A stretch of 64,000 nt of DNA from a virus, in IMG/VR virus record IMGVR_UViG_3300023215_000707, positions 1 through 64,000 of that record, one strand, 5' to 3'. The number at the start of each line of letters is the position of its first letter. Within the stretch, counting starts at the first letter, position 1. Shown here piece by piece: positions 38,371 to 46,944 of the stretch. The notes below the pieces were generated by a model. That model was not told where the DNA came from and made no database searches. It saw only the letters and a program-made list of their open reading frames with translations. Both the position numbers and the translations under genes were made by a program.

Positions 38371-38638
38371 GTTGGTTTGAAATTCTTAAATTTTATATAT
38401 TTTATCATTCTACTACTGAAGAAGGATTAAATGCGTTTAACAATGGAGAACCTATTAAAGAAGGAACATTCATGTCTAAAATTAAAGAGGGTGCAAGGTT
38501 TAGGAGAAGTATTGGGATTGGATTGATTCTGTTAATAGAAGTAAAAAATGGCCCGGGAAATATTGGGATGAATGGATAGTAACTACTAAGCCTATTATTG
38601 ATTATAAAATATTAGAAGTAGAAGATGGGTGGGAATAA
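38367..38638 (+). pseudogene. Frameshifted late protein with W-x-x-I-L-K start
   Basis: Frame 1 begins MSWFEILKFYIFYHSTTEEG and stops at 38579. Coding quality changes frame near 38490: the third frame reads EKYWDWIDSVNRSKKWPGKY and continues WIVTTKPIIDYKILEVEDGWE to a stop at 38638, just before the next gene. Joining them at ..GARF/EKYW gives one sensible protein of about 90 residues. YHSTTEEGLNAFN is reminiscent of ADP-ribosyltransferase-like starts, but this is a guess. A one-base indel, either real or an assembly error, explains it; a programmed -1 shift is possible. Confidence 0.5.
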
Positions 38639-38640
38639 TT

Positions 38641-38958
38641 ATGTCTTGGAAAAATATACTAAAAATAGGTAGTTGTTATGAAACTGCCTATTCTTATATT
38701 CTGGATAAAGCCACGGCAGGTAATGAAGATTTAATTCTTGTTCATGCAGATGTTATTGGAACAGGTGGTAAAGTAATGGGTATGTGTTATGGTCACGCAT
38801 TTGTTTTAGATGGTGATAATGTTATAGATACAGAAACAAATATAACTATACCTTATGAAGAATATAAACAGTTAGGGAAAATAACAAATGAAAAGAGATA
38901 TACCTTTATGGAAATGTTACAAGCGGCAGTGAAATCTGGTCATTATGGTCCGTGGTGA
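38641..38958 (+). CDS. Papain/transglutaminase-like late protein with W-x-x-I-L-K start (105 aa)
   Basis: Starts MSWKNILKIGSCYETA. Candidate triad Cys12, His52 (YGHAFVLDGD) and Asp63 (NVIDTE). It ends SGHYGPW. The pattern C-Y-E-x-A ... G-H-A-x-V ... V-I-D ... G-H-x-G-P-W recurs in an uncharacterised family of phage proteins that looks like a small cysteine hydrolase. With the putative targeting peptide this would be an enzyme carried in the capsid. The start peptide and GTG at 38629 leave the ATG at 38641 as best. Confidence 0.55.
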   Translation: MSWKNILKIGSCYETAYSYILDKATAGNEDLILVHADVIGTGGKVMGMCYGHAFVLDGDNVIDTETNITIPYEEYKQLGKITNEKRYTFMEMLQAAVKSGHYGPW

Positions 38959-38964
38959 ATAATT

Positions 38965-39000
38965 ATGTGGAAAAGGATATTGAAAAAAGGAGAAATTTAA
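38965..39000 (+). CDS. 11-residue peptide MWKRILKKGEI
   Basis: Second motif-only frame, nearly identical to the one at 37968 (MWK-x-ILK-x-GE). It again lies directly before a gene beginning M-G-W, and its GGAGAAAT forms that gene's ribosome-binding site. Two such units with conserved protein sequence argue against chance. Confidence 0.5.
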   Translation: MWKRILKKGEI

Positions 39001-39001
39001 A

Positions 39002-39292
39002 ATGGGTTGGTTTGATGCAACGCAAGAATGGGTAGATAATATTAATTATTCACATTATAAAAAGGGTATAGTAGAGATTGTTGATAAAGTTCGCAAATTA
39101 TTACTTGAGGCTGAAGAATCACCCCATCTTAAAGAAGAGATAAAAAAAGAAATACTTGAAATAGCATCTAAAAGAGAATTTAAACCATTAACGGAAGAAT
39201 TGCCACCATTAGAAGAAGGTAGATTAATAGATACATATGCCCTAATACCAACTAAACATAATAAAGATTGGCGAAAGCAATTACGAAGGTAA
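39002..39292 (+). CDS. Late protein with variant W start, 96 aa
   Basis: Begins MGWFDATQEWVDNI, a divergent form of the start peptide lacking I-L-K. Helical and charged (RKLLLEAEESPHLKEEIKKE). Function unknown. Confidence 0.5.
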   Translation: MGWFDATQEWVDNINYSHYKKGIVEIVDKVRKLLLEAEESPHLKEEIKKEILEIASKREFKPLTEELPPLEEGRLIDTYALIPTKHNKDWRKQLRR

Positions 39293-39297
39293 TAATT

Positions 39298-39861
39298 ATG
39301 TGGATGAATATTCTTAAAATAAATGAGAGTTCCGAATTTTGGTTATATGACCCTCAAATAAGTTCTACTGAAATAATTAATATGATACGCACACCTAAAG
39401 AAAAAGTAGTATTTGATATAAAAGATAAGGCTAATGGTTTTCCATTTGATATAAACAAATTCACAGATTTAGCATGGGAACAAATAAAACGAGAAAAGCC
39501 AAAACACTATAAAAGAGAATGGCGAGAAGCAGAGGTTGGAAAAGAATATGCAAGGGAAAAAATTATTCACGCATTTTTAAAGAAATATACGGTTATTGTA
39601 ATAGGTGCTACGGAAGATGATTGGAGAGAAGTATTACAATTTTTAAATATGTATCAAGTAAATCCGTGGAATGAGTTATTATGGGGAACTATATTTGCTT
39701 GGCCTTATCCTAAAGATAAATTAAAATTTTCTTCAAATCATGATTGGATAATTGGTAAAGTGTATTATGTTAATGAAGATAGAAGAATAGATAGACGTTT
39801 ATGGCAATCGGCTAGAGTTGGCGATAGTGATGAAAATATGCATTGGTGGAAAAATGAATAG
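39298..39861 (+). CDS. Late protein with W-x-x-I-L-K start, 187 aa
   Basis: Start at ATG 39298 (MWMNILKINES), four bases after the upstream stop; the longer TTG frame is less likely. Mixed alpha-beta with many Trp and a C-terminal WWKNE. No family recognised. Confidence 0.5.
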   Translation: MWMNILKINESSEFWLYDPQISSTEIINMIRTPKEKVVFDIKDKANGFPFDINKFTDLAWEQIKREKPKHYKREWREAEVGKEYAREKIIHAFLKKYTVIVIGATEDDWREVLQFLNMYQVNPWNELLWGTIFAWPYPKDKLKFSSNHDWIIGKVYYVNEDRRIDRRLWQSARVGDSDENMHWWKNE

Positions 39862-40516
39862 TTGGAAGGATATTCTCAAAGCCCCAGTATGGGATGTTGA
39901 ATTGCCAAAAGGTAAATATTTCACTTTAAGTATAAATGAAAAAATTGATAGAAGTAAATCTTACAGTAAACATGGTATGATGGGGGCCGCAGGTAAACCT
40001 AAAGGTTTATGGTTTAGTTTTACTGATAAGCGTAATTGGATTGATTGGTTAAAACATAATGAACCAATGTGGGAATATCATTATGAATATCTTATTACTT
40101 TTGATATTTCAGGTAATATTCTTAGAATAAAAGATAGAAAAGATATGGAAAAATTAATGGAAGAATATTTAATTCCTCATGCTGAAAGTGGAATAACTTC
40201 AACCCTTGACTGGAATCGTTTATCAAAAGAATATGATGCGGCTATTTTTGAATATCATGGTGTTGGTTGGCAAGGAGAATGGGATGAAAAAGGACTTCCT
40301 ACCCCGATGCATCAGCAAAATTGGTTAGATGCTATTAGTGTTGGAAGTGGGGTTGTTTGGAATTTAGATTCTATTACTGATGAAAAGGTATATGCTCATC
40401 GTAAACTAAAGAGAGGACATAGACGAACAAGAGCAAGAAGAAATATCCCCCGTAAAAAACAGAAAGAGGCTGTAACAATAACAGGTAGAGCGCATGGAGA
40501 TTGGGTGATAGAATGA
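39854..40516 (+). CDS. Late protein with W-x-x-I-L-K start and GLWxS-type domain, 220 aa
   Basis: Start at ATG 39854 (MNSWKDILK), inside the end of the upstream gene. KPKGLWFSF ... WIDWLKHNEPMW ... LDWNRLSKEYDAAIFEYHG ... GSGVVWNLDSI resembles a widespread uncharacterised phage and fungal domain (KP.GLWyS ... W ... YDGI ... ASG.iWN), which I suspect is related to ADP-ribosyltransferase folds. The C-terminus is very basic (KLKRGHRRTRARRN). A candidate packaged effector. Confidence 0.5.
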   Translation: MNSWKDILKAPVWDVELPKGKYFTLSINEKIDRSKSYSKHGMMGAAGKPKGLWFSFTDKRNWIDWLKHNEPMWEYHYEYLITFDISGNILRIKDRKDMEKLMEEYLIPHAESGITSTLDWNRLSKEYDAAIFEYHGVGWQGEWDEKGLPTPMHQQNWLDAISVGSGVVWNLDSITDEKVYAHRKLKRGHRRTRARRNIPRKKQKEAVTITGRAHGDWVIE

Positions 40517-40576
40517 TAGATAGAGATAAAAAGTCATAAGGTTGGATTATGTGGGATTGTGCAGTGAGGAATAAAT

Positions 40577-40801
40577 ATGGATTGGGAAACCCAAATTAAG
40601 AAGGCAAAAGTGCAATACTCAGGCACTTGCCCAATCTGTAAACAATTCATGAGACAAGGGCAGGAATGCCCATTAAAATTACCCCCTCAAGGTGAAGGAT
40701 TACAGGCTAAAGCCTATTGCCCAATGAGAATAAGCGGAACTACAAAAGATAATTTAGAAATAACTCCACCAATTACACAATTTAAACCGAGAGGTGATTA
40801 A
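40577..40801 (+). CDS. Late zinc-binding protein, variant W start (74 aa)
   Basis: Begins MDWETQIKKAKV, a weak version of the start peptide. CPICKQFMRQGQECP and a later YCP give four cysteines for one zinc. A ribosome-binding site is unclear. Function unknown. Confidence 0.5.
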   Translation: MDWETQIKKAKVQYSGTCPICKQFMRQGQECPLKLPPQGEGLQAKAYCPMRISGTTKDNLEITPPITQFKPRGD

Positions 40802-40802
40802 A

Positions 40803-41075
40803 ATGAGTTGGGAAAATATACTTAAAGGTGAAAACCCTTCAAGATTTGAAATGGAAATAATAATTCAAACCCACACAACGCTTTCAGAAAATTGGGGATT
40901 ATTGGCTTTATTTATAAATGATTTAAAAGAATTAAAAAAATTAATGAAAATTAGTCAGGAAGATGCTCAATCAAAATGGGAAGAAATGAAAGGTGAGAGA
41001 TTAGATATAGAAGGCACTTTTGAAACAGTAAAGAAGATGTATGCATATATTGATAGATTATTAGGAGAGGCTTAA
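40803..41075 (+). CDS. Late protein with W-x-x-I-L-K start, 90 aa
   Basis: ATG at 40803 (MSWENILKGENP), directly after GGTGATTAAA. Helical remainder. A longer GTG frame from 40794 is possible but the start peptide decides. Unknown function. Confidence 0.5.
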   Translation: MSWENILKGENPSRFEMEIIIQTHTTLSENWGLLALFINDLKELKKLMKISQEDAQSKWEEMKGERLDIEGTFETVKKMYAYIDRLLGEA

Positions 41076-41076
41076 T

Positions 41077-41322
41077 ATGGGTTGGAAATGTATTTTAAAA
41101 GAGGACTTAATGCATGATAATATTAAATCTATAATGGATAACCTATCGGAAAATCTTCAAAAGACAATGGATTTATATACTAAACTAGACCAAAGTATAG
41201 CGCAAGAAAACAAAGAGATGTTACAAGTGGAAATGGGTGATATGGCTCTTGCTTTATTAGATGTGATTAAAGCAAGAGGGAATCTTCAAAGAGCATTATT
41301 TAGACAAGAGGAATTAGCATGA
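41077..41322 (+). CDS. Late protein with W-x-x-I-L-K start, 81 aa
   Basis: MGWKCILKEDL start, then one long helix (MDNLSENLQKTMDLYTKLD). GGAGAGG lies 7 bases before the ATG. Unknown function. Confidence 0.5.
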   Translation: MGWKCILKEDLMHDNIKSIMDNLSENLQKTMDLYTKLDQSIAQENKEMLQVEMGDMALALLDVIKARGNLQRALFRQEELA

Positions 41323-41516
41323 AATGGGAAAATATATTAAAAGAAGATGAAAAGTTAGTTCCCGAATTAAAAGAACTTCTTAAAGAATGGGAAACAAAGC
41401 AATATCCTTCCGATAAAGCCCGATGGAAGGAATACCATAATGATATTCAAACACTTTTAGCGAGAATTATTTCATCAAATATTAAAAGTAGAGGTCCATT
41501 TACAAGAGAGGATTAG
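41319..41516 (+). CDS. Late protein with W-x-x-I-L-K start, 65 aa
   Basis: MKWENILKEDEKL start; helical. It overlaps the previous gene by 4 bases (ATGA). Unknown function. Confidence 0.5.
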   Translation: MKWENILKEDEKLVPELKELLKEWETKQYPSDKARWKEYHNDIQTLLARIISSNIKSRGPFTRED

Positions 41517-41517
41517 A

Positions 41518-43182
41518 ATGGAAAAACGAATTAAAATAATAGAAGGTAAATATAGAGTTGAATCGGAAGGTGGTCGTAATATGGGAGAATATATTAGTGA
41601 AGAAAAGGCTAAAGAAAGATTAGGCCAAATTGAACATTTTAAGAAACAACCACACCCACTTGAACAGACACAATTTGTTAAACAATATCCTCAATATGTT
41701 GATGAATTAAAAAGTGAGATACGATTTCGTAATATCGGTCAAAAACAGGCTGAAATATTATTGGCTAAAAAATATAATTTGCCAATTTTAGATAAATTGC
41801 AACCGAAAAGCCGAGCAACAAGAAATAGTTGGGAAAGTGGAACATGGAAATCGGATGATAATTGGTTTGAGATGTTGAAAGTTAGTGGTCCAGTTACTAG
41901 CACTACTGCTGGTATTGCTACTAGACCACTTTTCGGTAGGAAGAAGAAGAAAATAATCCTAAAAGCCCCCGTTAAAAAGACTAGATTTTTTCGCTATAAA
42001 ACTATGTTATTCAATCAAGAATTTGGAACATTACATGATAAAGTTCAACAGGAATATATAGATTGGAAAAAGACATTAGAAAGTAAAGGTCTTGCTGATA
42101 TTGGTATTACTGGTCGGGGTCATAGGAAGGATGGTTCACAGGGAAAAAAGACATTATTAGAACACATTGAAAACCATATTGAAGCGGCAATTCAAAGACC
42201 GGGCCAATCTCAAAGAAAAGGTGTTAATTTTGTATTAACATATCTTGATGAAGTTATTTTACATGAAAATTCTATAATTACACAAAAGGATGAGGATAAT
42301 ATGTTGGCATTCATTGGAGATATTAAGAAATTTTGGGAAACTGATTCTAACCCTCGTAATATTGTATTTACACAGCCTCGGTCACTTCGGCGTCGTGGTG
42401 GAAAATGGATTGAAGTTGGAAAAGAAACGGTTTACGGGCATTATCGAACCCCGATGTATATTGATAAAAGGAAAAAAGTTGATGGAAGTGAAAAGGAACT
42501 AGATGCAGTTGATAGTTCTTGGTATGATACTGCACCTGATACATCTAAACCACCATTCTATCAAGCGATATTCTCTAATTCATCTTTAGATGAAAGTGTT
42601 GGCAAACCGATTACTAATGGTATTTTAGGTATTTTGGAAAGGTTTGAAGAATCCCTTGGCGATGGACTAGGGAAACCACCAACAATAGTTATTATTGAAG
42701 ATAATGGGAATATGAAAGATAAATTAGACACCTTGAAATTATTGCCTTCGCTAAAAGAAGAAATAAAAAAGGTAATGAAAAATACTTCTATTTATCGGGG
42801 CAATACTGGTAAAGTGATGTATGGTGGTGCAAATCGTCTTATTTCTCTAATAGAGAATATTAGATTCAAAAGTAATGAAACCACTACTAAATATTTGGCT
42901 AAGATTGCAGAAATTAATTTAGAGGCAGATGAAACCCCAATAGCATTAGAATCAATTGATTTATTTTCTATTAAGTTCACTAAGGCAACCATTGATAATT
43001 TGATTAATGAATGGGTTAGGGGAGAAGGGCAATTCAAATCACCAAACAATAGACCAATGATTCTCGCAACAGATACTACTAGTAAATTGAAGCGTTATTC
43101 TTGGTATCAGCAATATCTTGATGCACAGAAAGTTGAAAAGAAAGTTGTTAAGAAGAGTTGGACTGATATGTTATGGGGTTGA
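41518..43182 (+). CDS. Large late protein with internal W-x-x-x-L-K sites, 554 aa
   Basis: The start lacks the tag, but at residues 105-135 it has SWESGTWKSDDNWFEMLKVSG, and it ends KKSWTDMLWG. The N-terminal part (GKYRVESEGGRNMGEYIS, then EEKAKERLGQIEHFKK) resembles a short phage domain of unknown role. Residues after 140 are basic (RKKKKIILKAPVKK). If W-x-x-(I/M)-L-K is a processing site, this protein would be cut near residue 130. Otherwise unknown. Confidence 0.5.
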   Translation: MEKRIKIIEGKYRVESEGGRNMGEYISEEKAKERLGQIEHFKKQPHPLEQTQFVKQYPQYVDELKSEIRFRNIGQKQAEILLAKKYNLPILDKLQPKSRATRNSWESGTWKSDDNWFEMLKVSGPVTSTTAGIATRPLFGRKKKKIILKAPVKKTRFFRYKTMLFNQEFGTLHDKVQQEYIDWKKTLESKGLADIGITGRGHRKDGSQGKKTLLEHIENHIEAAIQRPGQSQRKGVNFVLTYLDEVILHENSIITQKDEDNMLAFIGDIKKFWETDSNPRNIVFTQPRSLRRRGGKWIEVGKETVYGHYRTPMYIDKRKKVDGSEKELDAVDSSWYDTAPDTSKPPFYQAIFSNSSLDESVGKPITNGILGILERFEESLGDGLGKPPTIVIIEDNGNMKDKLDTLKLLPSLKEEIKKVMKNTSIYRGNTGKVMYGGANRLISLIENIRFKSNETTTKYLAKIAEINLEADETPIALESIDLFSIKFTKATIDNLINEWVRGEGQFKSPNNRPMILATDTTSKLKRYSWYQQYLDAQKVEKKVVKKSWTDMLWG

Positions 43183-43187
43183 TTAAT

Positions 43188-43508
43188 ATGGATTGGAAAG
43201 AGATAATTAAAATAAAAGAAGAAGAAAATATAAGAGAATTTGAGGCTAGACAATCAGGTTATCCTGCTGGTGGAGAAATATCTCATGAAGATGCACTAGC
43301 CCATGATGCAGATTTAGTAAATAGACCTTCGGGTGTTATTGGTATGGATGAATGGGAGCGTTTAGCCGAGTATGTTGATGAACCAAAACATTTTGTTGAG
43401 GCTCTAAGAAAATTGGAAGAAATTATAAATTCGGCAGAAATGCGAGGGGGAGAATCAAAGCATGATTTTATTAAACTTCTAGCGCAAATAGTTGGAAAAG
43501 TCAAGTGA
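43188..43508 (+). CDS. Late protein with W-x-x-I-I-K start, 106 aa
   Basis: ATG at 43188 (MDWKEIIKIKEE); GGTTGATTAAT precedes it. A helical protein with acidic residues. Unknown function. Confidence 0.5.
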   Translation: MDWKEIIKIKEEENIREFEARQSGYPAGGEISHEDALAHDADLVNRPSGVIGMDEWERLAEYVDEPKHFVEALRKLEEIINSAEMRGGESKHDFIKLLAQIVGKVK

Positions 43509-43513
43509 TTAAT

Positions 43514-43966
43514 ATGGGTTGGGAAGAGATATTGAAAACTTCTACTTTAGAAGTTAAACTAAAACACATGGTAAAAGATGGAGATTATAGTGATAGTAAA
43601 ATGGCTTGGGCATATAAAAGAATGTGTAAGGCAGGTAAAGACCATATTAGTGAAGGTCTTAATGGTATAAATTTAGATAAAGATTTAATGTATAGTGCTA
43701 TTGGCTATGCTCTTGATGCTTATGCTTATGTAAGATTAGATGATGAAAGTAGAATACCTGAATTTGATGATGAAAGTAGTCAAATATATAAATTACTTCA
43801 AGAAGGTTTAGAAATTTGCAAGAAAGCAAAACAAACTAAATTATATGAAAAGAGAAGTGAAGCGGATAAGAAAAGACAAGAAAGGACTCGTCGAGACTAT
43901 CCTAATTGGCGAGAAGATGAAACTGAGGCTGAATATATGGAAAGAACCGGAGATTTTGTGTGGTGA
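43514..43966 (+). CDS. Late protein with W-x-x-I-L-K start, 150 aa
   Basis: ATG at 43514 (MGWEEILKTSTLE). Helical and Tyr/Asp-rich; ends DETEAEYMERTGDFVW. No family recognised. Confidence 0.5.
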   Translation: MGWEEILKTSTLEVKLKHMVKDGDYSDSKMAWAYKRMCKAGKDHISEGLNGINLDKDLMYSAIGYALDAYAYVRLDDESRIPEFDDESSQIYKLLQEGLEICKKAKQTKLYEKRSEADKKRQERTRRDYPNWREDETEAEYMERTGDFVW

Positions 43967-43971
43967 TTAAT

Positions 43972-44634
43972 ATGGCTAAAACTCGCAAACATTGTAAATT
44001 GTGCCAAAGTGCCGATAGGGAACAATTAGAGGAACGCCTCTCAACAATTCAAATTACCCCCGATGATTTAGATAATGAAATGAAATGGCCTAGTGGGTCT
44101 TCTGCGAGACACTTAAGAAATCACATGGATGGCGATTATGCCAACCAATCTAACCCTAGATGTAATCTTTGTATAAGCCCAAAGAGAATAGAATTAGAAT
44201 TGGCTATTGTTAATGGAGATATTTCTGCAACTGATATTGCTGGAAAAATGAAAATTACCCGCCAACAAGTTCTCAAACATATGGATAAACACCTTAAGCC
44301 AATTGTTCAACAGTCTGCCGCTTTGGAAATTGTAAAGAGGGATTTAAGCGAAATTGATGTTTTAGGTGATAATATTGGAAAATTAGAAGGTAAAATAAAT
44401 CTTCTTTTTGCAGAAGATGATTTGAACCCTAAATATATAGATAGTTTAACTAGACTTGCAAAAGAGATTAGAGAGTCTTTGAAATATCTTTTGGAATTTA
44501 AAGGGCAGTTGGTTCACAAAAGACAAGATACCGTTATTATTGCTCAAATGAATATTGTTCAAGAAGTATTGGCGCAACAACACCCCGATGTTTGGTTAGA
44601 TGTTAAGAGTAGAATGAAGGAGAGGTTAGAATGA
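43972..44634 (+). CDS. Probable terminase small subunit (zinc/HTH duplicate)
   Basis: 220 residues. Two tandem copies of a C-x-x-C ... R-x-x-(I/L)-E ... H-x3-H unit: HCKLCQSADREQLEERL ... LRNHMDGD, and RCNLCISPKRIELELAIVNG ... ITRQQVLKHMDKH. The second contains a helix-turn-helix. This zinc-HTH pattern (C..C....R..Id..l..g.s...ia.....s..sl.rH) is typical of phage small terminase proteins that recognise packaging sites. A coiled coil follows. It lacks the W start peptide, as expected for a protein not packaged. Large terminase is 8 kb downstream. Confidence 0.5.
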   Translation: MAKTRKHCKLCQSADREQLEERLSTIQITPDDLDNEMKWPSGSSARHLRNHMDGDYANQSNPRCNLCISPKRIELELAIVNGDISATDIAGKMKITRQQVLKHMDKHLKPIVQQSAALEIVKRDLSEIDVLGDNIGKLEGKINLLFAEDDLNPKYIDSLTRLAKEIRESLKYLLEFKGQLVHKRQDTVIIAQMNIVQEVLAQQHPDVWLDVKSRMKERLE

Positions 44635-45125
44635 GTTGGAAAGATATATTGAAAAATTCGTCTATACAAGAACTAAATAAAATTTTAGATTTTATTAAAT
44701 CTAATAGAAGTCTTCTTACAAGAGAATCTAATCAACCTATTGTTGATGGAAATTTAACAGAAGAAATTGCTGAAAAAATATTAAATGACCTTAAAGGTGG
44801 TAAAAGTTCACCATATAATCAAATAGATACTGATAATGTAAGTTTGCACATTGATGATGGTTTTGATTTAAAAATTGGTAGTGGAGCAGACAATTATTTT
44901 TATTCTTTTTATACTCAAGATTATATCACTATGATGAAAAATCCAGAAAAGGTGTATGCCTTTGTAGTTAAATTTATTGAAATGATAGGAAGAACACCAG
45001 AAGAAATGGATTTAGATGAAACTGCTATGTCTTTAAAATACATTAAAGAAGGTGGTGTTCATTGGGTTCCTAAAGACCCTGATTCTAAACCAAAAAAAGC
45101 AACACCCACAGGATATAGACCATAG
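44631..45125 (+). CDS. Late protein with W-x-x-I-L-K start, 164 aa
   Basis: MSWKDILKNSS start; alpha-beta remainder ending in a Pro/Lys-rich tail (KPKKATPTGYRP). It overlaps the small-terminase stop by 4 bases. Unknown function. Confidence 0.5.
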   Translation: MSWKDILKNSSIQELNKILDFIKSNRSLLTRESNQPIVDGNLTEEIAEKILNDLKGGKSSPYNQIDTDNVSLHIDDGFDLKIGSGADNYFYSFYTQDYITMMKNPEKVYAFVVKFIEMIGRTPEEMDLDETAMSLKYIKEGGVHWVPKDPDSKPKKATPTGYRP

Positions 45126-45136
45126 GAGAGATTAGA

Positions 45137-45481
45137 ATGAGTTGGAAAGATATACTGAAAATAATAGATTTTGACGCAAATGAGTTTTATGTTGGAAAAT
45201 ATAAACAAATTGAACAATATGGTGGTCCAGAAGAAGGCGGTTGGTGGTATTTTAATTACGACTATTTAGGAGAAAGTGTGGGGCCATTACCAAAGAAAGA
45301 AGCAATTGACGCACTTAAAGCGTTAAACAATGACCGAAAACCCCCAAAAGAATTTTATGAAAATTTACCTGAAGAAGATAAAGATATTGCTAGAGGATTT
45401 ACCATTTCATCTGGAATTGTATATAGGTTAGAAAATAAAAAGGGCGACCAACAACATATGAAAAGGGAATATTATGAGTGA
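45137..45481 (+). CDS. Late protein with W-x-x-I-L-K start, 114 aa
   Basis: MSWKDILKIIDF start, preceded by GGAGAGATTAGA. Rich in Tyr, Trp and Gly (QYGGPEEGGWWYFNYDY). Unknown function. Confidence 0.5.
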   Translation: MSWKDILKIIDFDANEFYVGKYKQIEQYGGPEEGGWWYFNYDYLGESVGPLPKKEAIDALKALNNDRKPPKEFYENLPEEDKDIARGFTISSGIVYRLENKKGDQQHMKREYYE

Positions 45482-45854
45482 TTACAATTGGAAAAATATA
45501 TTAAAAATAGGAACTTGGAATGCTTATATTAGAGATTATGATGGGGGTGGGTATATGAATATTCTTCAATCAATAGCAGACCCTTCATATGAAGAAGAAG
45601 CAGAAGCGATTGAAACGGATTCTCAAGATGAAACATATAAAAGATTTAAGATGATAATGGCTGTTGTAGGTATGACTGTTCAAGGAGATAAAAATGAAGG
45701 AGTAACAAGAAATCTTATTAGGGGGTTTCTACAACAGGGTGGCTCTAATGCTAATTATTGGTATGTAATTAGTCAAGTAAAACCTGCTGATGATTATAAA
45801 CCTGATTTTAACCCACATAGTAGTGAAAGTGTAAGAGATTTAACGGAAGAATAA
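45474..45854 (+). CDS. Late protein with W-x-x-I-L-K start, 126 aa
   Basis: MSDYNWKNILKIGTW: the peptide is set three residues further in than usual. Acidic, Tyr-rich remainder. It overlaps the previous gene by 8 bases. Unknown function. Confidence 0.5.
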   Translation: MSDYNWKNILKIGTWNAYIRDYDGGGYMNILQSIADPSYEEEAEAIETDSQDETYKRFKMIMAVVGMTVQGDKNEGVTRNLIRGFLQQGGSNANYWYVISQVKPADDYKPDFNPHSSESVRDLTEE

Positions 45855-45882
45855 TATTTTTAAGAGAACAGGGGAAATTAAT

Positions 45883-46137
45883 ATGAGTTGGCAAGATATA
45901 CTTAAAATAGACATTACAATGAATTGGCAAGATGTAATTAAAACATCATTGCAAGATTTATTTAATCAATTATCTACTTCTCAAAAACAAGAAGTAAATA
46001 ATCATATTAAAGCGGGTCTTACTGGTCAAAAGGCTATAGAAATAATTCAAATGAAATATGGATTAGGTAGTTTTAAGGGAAAATATGAGAATAAACCACA
46101 ACCACCTGAAAGTGCTTGGAGAGAGAAAACATATTAA
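45883..46137 (+). CDS. Late protein with duplicated start peptide, 84 aa
   Basis: MSWQDILKIDIT is followed at once by MNWQDVIKTSLQ, so the motif occurs twice with an internal ATG at 45919 that could be a second start. Short helical body (STSQKQEVNNHIKAGLTGQKA). Unknown function. Confidence 0.55.
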   Translation: MSWQDILKIDITMNWQDVIKTSLQDLFNQLSTSQKQEVNNHIKAGLTGQKAIEIIQMKYGLGSFKGKYENKPQPPESAWREKTY

Positions 46138-46149
46138 GGAGAATATACA

Positions 46150-46332
46150 ATGAGTTGGCAAGATATAATAAAAAGTAAATCTCTTGATGAAGTAGACCAA
46201 GATATTGCTATGTATATCAATATATTAAATGGTTATATTCCACAGATTGAAGAAGTCTATAATGAAGATGATTTGAATAAAATAATTAATTCTTTAGTTA
46301 GTATGCTACAATCAACAATGAGGGGAAATTAA
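46150..46332 (+). CDS. Late protein with W-x-x-I-I-K start, 60 aa
   Basis: MSWQDIIKSKSLDE, then helices. AAGGAG lies 8 bases before the ATG. Unknown function. Confidence 0.5.
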   Translation: MSWQDIIKSKSLDEVDQDIAMYINILNGYIPQIEEVYNEDDLNKIINSLVSMLQSTMRGN

Positions 46333-46347
46333 TAAGGAGAGATTACA

Positions 46348-46665
46348 ATGAGTTGGAAAAATATACTTAGAAAAGGAACAGCGACAGCGACTCGTTCTGC
46401 TGAATTGTGGGCTATGAATGATTATGAACTTTATCAAGATATTTATAAATTTATAAAAGAAAAAGCCCGACAGGGATTAGATAAAGATGAAATTTTTAAT
46501 GCGGTTGTTAAATTTCTTCCTGAGAGAATGGCGCTTTTGGATGGTTTCATGGTAGAATTAACTGAATATGAACCCTCTGATGGAATTAGTGATGTAGATT
46601 GGGTTGAAGTTGTAAAAGGCTATGAACCTGAGATTGAAGAAGCGATTAAATTTTTTAAGGAATGA
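46348..46665 (+). CDS. Late protein with W-x-x-I-L-R start, 105 aa
   Basis: MSWKNILRKGTATAT start, then helical and acidic. AAGGAGAG lies before the ATG. Unknown function. Confidence 0.5.
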   Translation: MSWKNILRKGTATATRSAELWAMNDYELYQDIYKFIKEKARQGLDKDEIFNAVVKFLPERMALLDGFMVELTEYEPSDGISDVDWVEVVKGYEPEIEEAIKFFKE

Positions 46666-46670
46666 TTACA

Positions 46671-46940
46671 ATGGGTTGGCAAGATATACTGAAAAAAATA
46701 ATAACTGCTAGAGAATTTCTACAATCTATTCAGGAAAAAACAGGTGGAGAGATTACAGATAAAATGAGAGGAAGGGGAAAATGGAAAATTGATATGATTC
46801 TTTCTCATGATGCTGGATATATAAAAATTATACAAAAGGGCATAAGTGAATTTGCGATTAATGTTAATGGGAAAGAATATTTAACTACTTATAATTTAAA
46901 TAAAATCCTTCCTGAAGTTTTAGAAATGATTGGGAAATGA
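46671..46940 (+). CDS. Late protein with W-x-x-I-L-K start, 89 aa
   Basis: ATG at 46671 (MGWQDILKKIITA); the longer frame from 46662 lacks a good site. Beta-rich middle (YIKIIQKGISEFAINVNGKE). Unknown function. Confidence 0.5.
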   Translation: MGWQDILKKIITAREFLQSIQEKTGGEITDKMRGRGKWKIDMILSHDAGYIKIIQKGISEFAINVNGKEYLTTYNLNKILPEVLEMIGK

Positions 46941-46944
46941 TTTT

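Noticed and set aside
40517-40576. 16-codon frame beginning ATGTGGGATTG before the gene at 40577
   Set aside because: Starts M-W like the tag peptides but lacks I-L-K and runs into the next gene in another frame; probably chance.
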